The notes under the pieces are model-generated. The model was not told the DNA's origin. It did no database searches and saw nothing but the letters and a program-made list of their open reading frames with translations. From Agrococcus jenensis (GTDB lineage Bacteria; Actinomycetota; Actinomycetes; Actinomycetales; Microbacteriaceae), in contig NZ_RKHJ01000001.1 of assembly GCF_003752465.1 (NCBI RefSeq), positions 558,001 through 622,000 on the forward strand: 64,000 nt of DNA, in the 5' to 3' direction. Both the position numbers and the translations under genes were made by a program. Of this stretch, positions 17,003-24,114 are shown piece after piece. The first letter of the stretch is position 1, and the number at the start of each line of letters is the position of its first letter.

Positions 17003-18049
17003 GTGCCCGCAGCCGACGACCGCCGCGCAGCGACCGCTCCGAGCATGGCGGACGTGGCGGCTCGGGTCGGCGTCTCGATCGCCACCGTCTCGAACGTGCT
17101 GAACCATCCGGAGCGGGTGCGCGAGACCACGCGCCGCAACGTGCTCGCTGCGATCGCCGAGATGGGCTTCGTCCGCAACGACTCCGCCAGGTCGCTCGCC
17201 GCCGGCACCTCGACGGCTGTCGGGCTCGTGGTCGCCGACCTCGGCAACTCCCTGTTCGTCGAGATCGCCCGAGGGGCCGAGCACGTGATGCGCCAGAGCG
17301 GACACGACGTCGTCATCGTGAACTCCGACGTCGATGTCGACCGGGAGCGCCACAACCTCGAGCTGATGGAGCGGACGCGCGTCGCCGGCATCCTGTTCGC
17401 ACCGCTCGACACCCCGCTCGCGCGCGCGGGACAGCTGCCGACGCGAGCCCCCACCGTCTTCGTCAACTTCGAGTCGGCTGGCCAGCCGTACTCGGGCGTC
17501 TCCGTGGACGAGCGCGCGGGTGGGGCGCTTGCAACACAGCACCTCATCCAGCTCGGCCGCAAGCGACTGCTCTTCGTGGGCGGGCCATCGTTCCTGGCGG
17601 CGGTGCGCGACCGTAGAGACGGTGCCCTCGCCGCAGCCGCAGCCGCGACGGGCGTGACGATGAGTGTCATCGAGACCCGAGGGCTCACCGTGAAGCACGG
17701 TCGTGCCATCGGCGATCGCATTCTGGCTGCGGGCGCCGGCGAGTACGACGGGATCGTCGCGGCCTCCGACCTCCTCGTGATCGGGCTCATCCAGGTCCTC
17801 CGGGGAGAGCGAGGATTCACCGTGCCAGAGGACATCGCCATCACCGGCTACGACGACAACCACCTCGCGGCCGAGAGCGACATCCCGGTGACGACGGTCA
17901 GTCAGCAAGCCGAGCGCATGGGCGAGATCGCCGCGGAGCTCCTGCTGGAGCGGATGCTCGACCCCGATGCCGCGAAGCGCACGGCCGTCGTCCAGCCGAG
18001 GCTGATCCCGCGACGCTCGACGCTCGGAGGGGCGTGGCGGTCCGACTGA
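17003..18049 (+). CDS. LacI-family transcriptional repressor of the rhamnosidase operon
   Basis: 348 residues from a GTG with AGGAAGG eight bases upstream. The DNA-binding head starts after a short tail: MADVAARVGVSIATVSNVLNHPERV, then the hinge helix with SARSLAAG. The periplasmic-binding-like sensor domain has GLVVADLGNSLFVEIARGAE, AGILFAPLD, GGALATQHLIQLG, and GYDDNHLAAESDIPVTTV. It diverges from the GH78/GH43/ABC operon with two matching palindromes between them, so it very probably represses that operon until a sugar ligand binds. Confidence 0.94.
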   Translation: MPAADDRRAATAPSMADVAARVGVSIATVSNVLNHPERVRETTRRNVLAAIAEMGFVRNDSARSLAAGTSTAVGLVVADLGNSLFVEIARGAEHVMRQSGHDVVIVNSDVDVDRERHNLELMERTRVAGILFAPLDTPLARAGQLPTRAPTVFVNFESAGQPYSGVSVDERAGGALATQHLIQLGRKRLLFVGGPSFLAAVRDRRDGALAAAAAATGVTMSVIETRGLTVKHGRAIGDRILAAGAGEYDGIVAASDLLVIGLIQVLRGERGFTVPEDIAITGYDDNHLAAESDIPVTTVSQQAERMGEIAAELLLERMLDPDAAKRTAVVQPRLIPRRSTLGGAWRSD

Positions 18050-18188
18050 GCCGGGACTCGCCTCTCCCCAGGGTCAGCACGCCGACATCGTCCAGCGAGG
18101 GCAAGCCGGGCATGGGGGCCAACGCATGGCGCTGGAACCTGTCGATGGCAGCGCTGCTGAGCAGGTGGACAGGGTCGGACACCCGCGG

Positions 18189-18279
18189 AAACCAAGAAGG
18201 CCACCTGCTTCCGCAGATGGCCTTCTTCACTGTCTCAACACAGTGCGCGCCCGGAGGGATTCGAACCCCCAACCTTCTG
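18189..18279. repeat. Right direct repeat of tRNA-Arg-associated island (att-like)
   Basis: The intact-side copy of the block at 9532-9619: ACCAAGAAGG, terminator hairpin, spacer, then the 3' half of tRNA-Arg. Both copies have the same orientation and lie about 8.66 kb apart. Confidence 0.7.
18195..18226. terminator. Stem-loop terminator between lacI and tRNA-Arg
   Basis: A 14-bp stem with one G-U pair (AGAAGGCCACCTGC against GCAGATGGCCTTCT, loop TTCC). It lies downstream of both the rightward lacI gene and the leftward tRNA, so it can serve both. Confidence 0.85.
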
Positions 18280-18318
18280 ATCCGTAGTCAGATGCTCTAT
18301 CCGTTGAGCTACGGGCGC
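18246..18318 (-). tRNA. tRNA-Arg (anticodon ACG)
   Basis: On the minus strand all arms fold: acceptor GCGCCCG/CGGGCGC, D arm GCTC...GAGC, anticodon stem TCTGA/TCAGA with loop CTACGGA (anticodon ACG), and T loop TTCGAAT. The 3' CCA is not encoded. The gene reads leftward and its 3' part is duplicated at 9588-9619. Confidence 0.96.
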
Positions 18319-18326
18319 TTGGCCGA

Positions 18327-18361
18327 ACGGCCAGGGATCAGACTACCTGATCCCTGGCCGT
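18327..18361 (-). terminator. Stem-loop terminator of the cold-shock gene
   Basis: A perfect 15-bp stem (ACGGCCAGGGATCAG and its complement) around a 5-base loop, 40 bases after the stop of the leftward cold-shock gene and before the tRNA-Arg. Confidence 0.85.
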
Positions 18362-18400
18362 CAGCGCGAATCGAGCCGCGTCACGAGGACGCGACCAGCC

Positions 18401-18604
18401 TCACAGGGGGCGAATGTTCGCAGCCTGCGGGCCCTTGTTGCCCTCAACGATCTCGAACTCGACTGCCTGAGCCTCTTCGAGGGTCTTGAAGCCATTGGAC
18501 TGGATCTGGCTGTAGTGAGCGAACAGATCCTTGCCGCCGTCGTCCGGAGCGATGAAGCCGAAGCCCTTGCCGGAGTCGAACCACTTGACGGTGCCGGTTG
18601 CCAT
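18401..18604 (-). CDS. cspA: Cold-shock protein, CspA family
   Basis: 67 residues, the standard single cold-shock domain: [18 protein letters not shown] (RNP1 KGFGFI), then DLFAHYSQI (RNP2-like DLFAHY) and ANIRPL at the end. It binds single-stranded RNA and DNA and melts mRNA structure. GAAGG lies five bases before the ATG. A -10-like TAGGGT near 18685 gives an untranslated leader of about 70-80 bases with a small GTGGC/GCCAC hairpin, similar in idea to cold-responsive csp leaders. Whether this copy is cold-induced or constitutive cannot be told. Confidence 0.97.
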   Translation of the reverse strand: MATGTVKWFDSGKGFGFIAPDDGGKDLFAHYSQIQSNGFKTLEEAQAVEFEIVEGNKGPQAANIRPL

Positions 18605-18783
18605 AATTCCTTCAATCTTGCTGTGTGGCCTGAGCCACGCGAAAAGCGCAGAACAAGAATCGTCCTGCGCCTCCTCCACCCTAGCGGTCATGGGCTCCAC
18701 GCCCTAGCAAAACTTCTGCGGACCCGCCGAGCCGGCGTCGGGAGGCGCGAGCGCGCAGCCCTCAGGACCGCGCGCTCGCGCGC

Positions 18784-19743
18784 TCAGCCGATGCCGACGA
18801 CCGGCTCCAGCCCGTCCCACTCGAGCGGCGCGACGTGCAGCGATCGGTAGGTGTAGCTCGGGTCCCAGCCGTGGAAGATCAGCCGCGCCGAGCCATCCGG
18901 CGCCCCGACGACGTCCTGCCCTCCCGGGCCCCGCACCTCGTCGCCGGTCGCCGCCGTGGTGAGCAGCGGCTCCTCGGCCTTCGTCCACGGGCCGTCCATC
19001 GACGGCGCGGTCGCGTAGCCGATCGCGTACTGGTCGCCGCCGTAGGAGTTGGCCGAGTAGAGCAGCGTGAGCCCCTCGTCGTGCACGACGAGCGTCGGTG
19101 CCTCGACGAGCTCGCCCTCCCACGCCTGGTCCTGGCGGATGAGCCGCACCGTCTCGCCGTCGAGCGCGAGCCCGTCGTCGGTCAGCGGCGCCGCCTGAAT
19201 CCAGGTGTCGACACCGACGGCGTTGCCGTCGTTCTTCCAGACGAGCCAGCGCTGCCCGTCGATGACGGCCGTCGAGGCGTCGATCGCGCCGCCGTCCTCC
19301 GCCGGGCAGACGAGCATCCCGTCGCCCTGCACCTCGAACGGGCCGCCTGCCTCTGCCGAGATCGCGACGCCGATGCACTGGCGGCCCGACTCGAAGTCGG
19401 TCGCCGTGAAGTAGAGCGCGAAGCGATCCGGCGCGAGCGCCGTCACCTCCGGCGCCCACGTCTTGCCCGGGATGACCCACGACGGCAGCTCCGGCATCGC
19501 GTCGCCGCGTCGCTCCCAGGTCACGAGATCCTCGGAGAAGGCAGTCGGCACCGTCTGCCGGTTGGACTCGGTCGAGTACGCCCAGTAGCCCTCGTCCGTC
19601 TGCACGACATCCGGATCGGCGAAGTCGTCCGCGAGCACCGGCTCGGTGGGCGGCGGGCCGCTTGCACAGCCGGCGAGCAGCCCCGCGGCGACGGCGAGCG
19701 CCCCGCCCGCCAGCCAGGCATGCGGACGAGGCGACCGCGTCAT
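18784..19743 (-). CDS. Glycoside hydrolase family 43 lipoprotein (arabinanase/xylosidase-like)
   Basis: 319 residues. Signal peptide with lipobox LAGC, so the enzyme is exposed on the cell surface. The three GH43 catalytic acids are visible in order: FADPDVV (base Asp), GAIDASTAV (pKa-tuning Asp) and ELVEAPTLVV (acid Glu). YWAYSTESN and WAPEV are also typical of the family. It should trim arabinose- or xylose-type side chains outside the cell. Its ATG overlaps the stop of the permease gene (ATGA), making it the last gene of this transporter operon. Confidence 0.93.
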   Translation of the reverse strand: MTRSPRPHAWLAGGALAVAAGLLAGCASGPPPTEPVLADDFADPDVVQTDEGYWAYSTESNRQTVPTAFSEDLVTWERRGDAMPELPSWVIPGKTWAPEVTALAPDRFALYFTATDFESGRQCIGVAISAEAGGPFEVQGDGMLVCPAEDGGAIDASTAVIDGQRWLVWKNDGNAVGVDTWIQAAPLTDDGLALDGETVRLIRQDQAWEGELVEAPTLVVHDEGLTLLYSANSYGGDQYAIGYATAPSMDGPWTKAEEPLLTTAATGDEVRGPGGQDVVGAPDGSARLIFHGWDPSYTYRSLHVAPLEWDGLEPVVGIG

Positions 19744-20654
19744 CCCTTGATCCCGGACCGCGAGACGCCCTCGACGATGAAGCGCTGCAGCAGCACGTAG
19801 AGCAGCAGCACCGGCGCCGACGCGATCACCGCGCCCGCCATGAGCAGGTCGTAGCGCACCGCGTTCGCCGACTGCAGCGTCGCGAGGCCGGCGGGGAGCG
19901 TCTGCACGTCGGGGTTGAAGAGCACGTACACCGGCCACAGGAAGTCGTTCCAGTTGCCGAGGAACGCCAGCAGCGCGAGCGTCGCGATCGCGGGCTTCGC
20001 GAGCGGCAGGATGATGTGCACGAACGTGCTCCACGGGTTCGCGCCGTCGAGCCGCGCCGCCTCCTCGAGCTCCGGCGGCAGGCTCAGGAAGAACTGCCGC
20101 ATGAGGAAGACGCCGAACGCGCTCGCCGCCGTCGGCACGATGACCGCCATGAGGGAGTTGAGCCACCCGAGCTCGCTCACGATGAGGTAGTTCGGGATGA
20201 TCAGGATGACCGGCGGCACGAGCAGCGTCGCGATGACCGCGCCGAAGACGATGCCCTTGCCGCGGAACTGCATGCGGGCGAGCGGATACGCCGCAAGGGT
20301 CGCGGTGACCACGACGAGCGCCGCGTGCAGAGCCGCGGCGAGCATGCTGTTGAGGAACCACGTGAACACCGGGGTGGCCGTGGCGCCGAGGATCGACTCG
20401 TAGGCCTGGAGCGTCCACTCCTCCGGCAGCCACTGCGGCGGCAGGCTCGTCGCGTCGGCCCGCGTCTTGAACGACGTGAGCAGCATGAAGACGAGCGGGC
20501 TGATGAAGAGCAGCGCGATCACCACGAGCACGAGCCAGCGCGCCCACATGCCGGCGCGCTGCCTCGGCGGCCGTCGCCGGCTCGCCGTCGACGTCGGTGT
20601 CGGCGTCGGCGCCTGTCCCGGTGCTGGCGTCGGCGCCGCGGTCGCTGTGCTCAT
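19740..20654 (-). CDS. Carbohydrate ABC transporter permease, MalG type (GH43/GH2 locus)
   Basis: 304 residues. A Pro/Thr-rich cytoplasmic tail is followed by about six membrane segments, the EAA loop (EEAARLDGANPWSTF...LPLA) and a C-terminal IKG. Start and stop codons overlap the neighbouring genes by ATGA on both sides, so the operon is translationally coupled. The partner is the MalF-type permease at 20651-21607. Confidence 0.94.
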   Translation of the reverse strand: MSTATAAPTPAPGQAPTPTPTSTASRRRPPRQRAGMWARWLVLVVIALLFISPLVFMLLTSFKTRADATSLPPQWLPEEWTLQAYESILGATATPVFTWFLNSMLAAALHAALVVVTATLAAYPLARMQFRGKGIVFGAVIATLLVPPVILIIPNYLIVSELGWLNSLMAVIVPTAASAFGVFLMRQFFLSLPPELEEAARLDGANPWSTFVHIILPLAKPAIATLALLAFLGNWNDFLWPVYVLFNPDVQTLPAGLATLQSANAVRYDLLMAGAVIASAPVLLLYVLLQRFIVEGVSRSGIKG

Positions 20655-21607
20655 GACTCCTTCTCCTTGCGCTCGCGGAAGAGCCAGAAGACGATGACGC
20701 TCAGCAGCACGAGCGCGACGGTCAGCACGTAGCTCATGGCGGCGGCGCTGCCCATCTGGAAGTTGCGCAGCCCCTCCTCGGCGATCAGGTAGATCGCGGT
20801 GCGGGTCTCGCGGCCCGGTCCGCCCTGGGTCATGAGGAAGGACTGGCCGAACATGTTCGCCGACGCGATGATCGTGTTGATCATCACGAACATCAGCACC
20901 GGGCGGAGGCCGGGCAGCGTGACCGCCCAGAACTGCTGCCAGGCGTTGGCGCCGTCCATGCGCGCCGACTCGTACAGGTCGGCCGGGATGTCCTGCAGGG
21001 CCGCGAGGTAGATGACGGCGTTGAGGCCGAGCGTCCACCACACGGTGACGCCGACGAGCGACGTCCACGCCGGGATCGTCGACGTGAGCCACGCGGTGTC
21101 GCCGGGCAGGCCGAGCAGCTCGAGGTAGTAGTTGACGAGGCCGATGTTCGTGTCGAGCAGGTAGCGCCAGAGCACCGCGACGACCGCGACGCCGAGCACG
21201 TACGGCGCGAAGTAGACGGCCCGGAAGAAGTTCCGGCCCGGGAAGCGGCCGTTCATGAGCATCGCGACGAGCAGCGGCACGACGAGCAGCAGCGGCACCG
21301 AGAGCGCCATGAAGACGCCGGTCGCCTGCATGGCCTGCCAGAACGGCCCGAACGTCGTCGATCCGGGATCGAGCAGGTCGGTGTAGTTCTCGAGCCCGAC
21401 GAAGGGCTTGCGTGGCAGCGTGTAGTCCCAGCGGTGCAGGCTCATCCAGAGGCCGAGCACCACCGGCAGCGCGACGAAGCCGCCGAAGATGAGCAGGTAG
21501 GGCGCGAGGAAGAGCCAGGGCGTCGCGCGCCCGTGGCTCTGCAGTCCCCGCCTGGCCGGCGCCCGCCCCGCAACGGGGAGGACGCCGGCTGGGTTGGTCG
21601 AGGTCAT
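20651..21607 (-). CDS. Carbohydrate ABC transporter permease, MalF type (GH43/GH2 locus)
   Basis: 318 residues with six or so membrane segments (first helix PWLFLAPYLLIFGGFVALPV) and the EAA loop (YESARMDGANAWQQF...LPGL). It starts four bases after the binding-protein stop. Together with the MalG-type partner it forms a CUT1-type sugar channel; no ATPase gene is in the locus. Confidence 0.94.
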   Translation of the reverse strand: MTSTNPAGVLPVAGRAPARRGLQSHGRATPWLFLAPYLLIFGGFVALPVVLGLWMSLHRWDYTLPRKPFVGLENYTDLLDPGSTTFGPFWQAMQATGVFMALSVPLLLVVPLLVAMLMNGRFPGRNFFRAVYFAPYVLGVAVVAVLWRYLLDTNIGLVNYYLELLGLPGDTAWLTSTIPAWTSLVGVTVWWTLGLNAVIYLAALQDIPADLYESARMDGANAWQQFWAVTLPGLRPVLMFVMINTIIASANMFGQSFLMTQGGPGRETRTAIYLIAEEGLRNFQMGSAAAMSYVLTVALVLLSVIVFWLFRERKEKES

Positions 21608-21611
21608 CGGG

Positions 21612-22916
21612 TCACTCCCCGAACGCCTCGAGGTTCTCCTCCATCAGCTGCGTCGCCGTGCCCTGCGCGGCCTCCAGCACCGCGGCGGGCTCGCCCTGCC
21701 CGAGGACGCCCTCCGCGACCGCGACCTCGACGGTCTCGGTCTGCACCGTGCCGATGCCCGGCGTCGTCGGGATGAAGCGCATGGCGTCGAGCGACTCGGC
21801 GAGCGGCTCCTGCGGCGTGCCCTCGAGCGCGCCCTCGTCGCGCACCGACTGGCGTGCCGGGATCATGCCCGCCTGCGCCCAGTCAGCCGAGTGCTCGCTC
21901 ATCCAGGCGATGAAGACCTTCGCCGCGTTGATGCGGTCCGGGTCCTCCTGCCGGGGCAGGAAGAACTGGTGCGACGAGGCCCACGCGGCCTGCTCGCCGC
22001 CGATGGCCGGGATGGGGGCTGCCGCGTAGGGCAGGCCCGACGCGTCGAGGTCGTTGAACTGCCAGATGCCGTCCCACGTGATCGACGTCTCGCCGTTCTT
22101 GAAGGCGACGTACTGCGCGTCCTGCGCCACGTCGGCGGGGCTGTAGCCCTGCTCGACCATGCTGCGCATCCACTCGAGCGACTGCACCCCGGCCTCGTCG
22201 CCGAACGTCGCGGCCGTGCCGTCGGCCGCGTACGGCTCGCCGCCGTGCTGCCAGTCGAGCGTGAGGAACATCAGGTGCGCCGGCCAGCGCGACGGCATCC
22301 AGAACGGCGTCTCGTAGCCCGCGGCCTGCAGCGCGTCGAGCGCGGCCTGGAACGACTCGGCGTCGGTCGGCGGCTCGGTGATGCCGGCCGCCTCGAAGTG
22401 CTCGGTGTTGTAGTACATCGCGAGCGAGTGGATGTCGAGCGGGATGCCGTAGCGCTCGTCGGCGTAGACGCCGGCGTCCCAGACCGCCTCGGTGAAGTCG
22501 TCGGCGCTGAGCTCGAGCTGCTCGGCCATGTCGTCGAGCGGCATGATGACCTGCCGCGCCGCGTTCGAGCCGAGCTGGTCGAAGTGCATGACGCCGACGT
22601 CGGGGCCCTCGCCCGCGGTCACGGCCGCGGGGAGCCGCTGGTAGTAGTCGGACCACTGCATGGTGTTCGACTCGACCGTGATGTTCTCGTGCTCCTCGTT
22701 GAACTGGTCGACCAGCTCCTGCATGAAGGGGCCGTCGCCGCCGGTGAAGCCGTTCCAGAACGAGAGCGTGACGGCCGGGCCGTCGTACTCGCCGGTGAAC
22801 TCGCCGCCGGACGTCTCGCCCGGTCCTGCGCTGCAGCCGGCGAGCAGCGCCACGGCCGCGGCAGCCGCGACCGTGACCGTGGTGCGCCGGGAGCGGCGCG
22901 GGGAAGTCGTGAGCAC
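21612..22916 (-). CDS. ABC transporter sugar-binding lipoprotein (GH43/GH2 locus)
   Basis: 434 residues from a GTG with AGGAGG five bases upstream. The signal peptide has RRSRR, an Ala/Val run and lipobox LAGC. The mature protein has LSFWNGFTGGDGPFMQEL and FNEEHENITVE, typical of family 1 sugar-binding proteins, and ITWDGIWQFNDLD in the second lobe. It is the first gene of the leftward operon, and a LacI-type palindrome lies about 60 bases upstream. Confidence 0.94.
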   Translation of the reverse strand: MLTTSPRRSRRTTVTVAAAAAVALLAGCSAGPGETSGGEFTGEYDGPAVTLSFWNGFTGGDGPFMQELVDQFNEEHENITVESNTMQWSDYYQRLPAAVTAGEGPDVGVMHFDQLGSNAARQVIMPLDDMAEQLELSADDFTEAVWDAGVYADERYGIPLDIHSLAMYYNTEHFEAAGITEPPTDAESFQAALDALQAAGYETPFWMPSRWPAHLMFLTLDWQHGGEPYAADGTAATFGDEAGVQSLEWMRSMVEQGYSPADVAQDAQYVAFKNGETSITWDGIWQFNDLDASGLPYAAAPIPAIGGEQAAWASSHQFFLPRQEDPDRINAAKVFIAWMSEHSADWAQAGMIPARQSVRDEGALEGTPQEPLAESLDAMRFIPTTPGIGTVQTETVEVAVAEGVLGQGEPAAVLEAAQGTATQLMEENLEAFGE

Positions 22917-22971
22917 TTGATCCTCCTCGTTGAAAACAAGTGGGCACCAGCACGCGGCACCGTGCCGACAA

Positions 22972-22990
22972 CGTACAGCGCTGTAAAGCC
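22972..22990. promoter_or_regulatory. LacI-family operator before the transporter operon
   Basis: Contains the palindrome TACAGCGCTGTA (22974-22985). Read on the minus strand it is GGCTTTACAGCGCTG followed by TACG, the same 15-mer as at 24075-24093. It lies between the divergent binding-protein and lacI genes. Confidence 0.85.
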
Positions 22991-23054
22991 GCTGTCCAGT
23001 CCCCCGATCGCGGCTTAGGATGGCGGCGGTCCACCGGGGTGCGAGAGGGGCAGC

Positions 23055-24062
23055 ATGACGCGCGTTCGACTCACCGACGTCGCCGCCCGCGCCGGCGTCT
23101 CGATGAAGACCGTCTCGAACGTGGTGCACCACCATCCGCACGTCTCCCCCGCCATGCGCGCCCGCGTGCAGGAGGCGATCGACGAGCTCGGCTACCGCCC
23201 GAACCTCACGGCGCGCAGGCTCGCGACCGGCCGCACCGGGATGATCGCGCTCGCGATGCCCGAGATCGACCACCCGTACTTCTCGGAGCTCTCCCGCTCG
23301 ATCGCCGAGGTCGCCGCCGAGATGGGCTACCGGGTGCTCATCGAGCAGACGCTCGGCGAGGCCGAGGCCGAGCGCGCGGTGATCATGGACCGCGAGGCCG
23401 GCCTCGTCGACGGCGTCATCTTCCACCCGGTGAGCATGACGACGGTCGAGATCGGCAAGCTGCGGCGGGACCTGCCGCTCGTGCTGCTCGGCGAATCGGC
23501 GCGGCCGCTGACCACCGACCACGTGATGATCGACAACGTGCAGGCGGCGCGCGACGGCACCGAATTGCTGCGCCGGACGGGCCGTCGCATCGCGTTCCTC
23601 GGCACCGTGTCGCACGACGTCACCGGCTCGACCGCCCAGCGGCTGCACGGCTACCAGGAGGCGCTGGAGCTCGCCGGCGTGCCGGGCGACACCTCGCTCG
23701 TGCTCGAGACCGGCGGCTTCCGCGTCGAGGACGCCCGCGCCGCGCTCTCGGCGGCGCTCGCGCGCGGGCTCGACATCGACGCGGTGCTGTGCCGCGACGA
23801 CCGGTTCGCGATCGGCGCCCTCCAAGCGCTCGCGGAGGCGGGGCTCTCGGTGCCGGACGACGTCGCCGTGCTGGGCTGGGATGACACCCATCTCGCGACG
23901 ATCAGCACGCCGACCCTCAGCTCGATCGCACCGGACAAGCGCGGGATCGCCCGGATCGCCCTCGAGCTGCTCATCGAGCGGATCGGTGGCCACCAGGGTG
24001 TGGGCCGGCACCGCATCGCGCCCCACGGCATCGAGCAGCGCCAGAGCACCGCGGGACGCTGA
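23055..24062 (+). CDS. LacI-family transcriptional repressor (GH43/GH2 locus)
   Basis: 335 residues. Helix-turn-helix RLTDVAARAGVSMKTVSNVVHHHPHVS, then hinge TARRLATGRTGMIALAMPEID and a sugar-sensing domain with VLGWDDTHLATISTPTLSSI. It is placed between the transporter operon (leftward) and the GH2 gene (rightward), and both are preceded by the same palindrome. It most likely represses both units, with an imported oligosaccharide or product as inducer. A TAGGAT -10-like hexamer lies about 35 bases before the ATG. Confidence 0.95.
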   Translation: MTRVRLTDVAARAGVSMKTVSNVVHHHPHVSPAMRARVQEAIDELGYRPNLTARRLATGRTGMIALAMPEIDHPYFSELSRSIAEVAAEMGYRVLIEQTLGEAEAERAVIMDREAGLVDGVIFHPVSMTTVEIGKLRRDLPLVLLGESARPLTTDHVMIDNVQAARDGTELLRRTGRRIAFLGTVSHDVTGSTAQRLHGYQEALELAGVPGDTSLVLETGGFRVEDARAALSAALARGLDIDAVLCRDDRFAIGALQALAEAGLSVPDDVAVLGWDDTHLATISTPTLSSIAPDKRGIARIALELLIERIGGHQGVGRHRIAPHGIEQRQSTAGR

Positions 24063-24074
24063 CCGGCACGCTCC

Positions 24075-24093
24075 GGCTTTACAGCGCTGCAAG
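24075..24093. promoter_or_regulatory. LacI-family operator before the GH2 gene
   Basis: GGCTTTACAGCGCTG followed by CAAG; the core TTACAGCGCTGCAA is palindromic apart from one position. It lies between the lacI stop and the GH2 start, directly over the expected promoter. Confidence 0.85.
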
Positions 24094-24114
24094 CAGTGCT
24101 CCATGATGGGGCGC

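Noticed and set aside
23881-24102. N-terminal extension of the GH2 enzyme into the lacI gene
   Set aside because: The frame runs through the end of lacI and the operator; the GH2 fold starts after the ATGs at 24103-24115.
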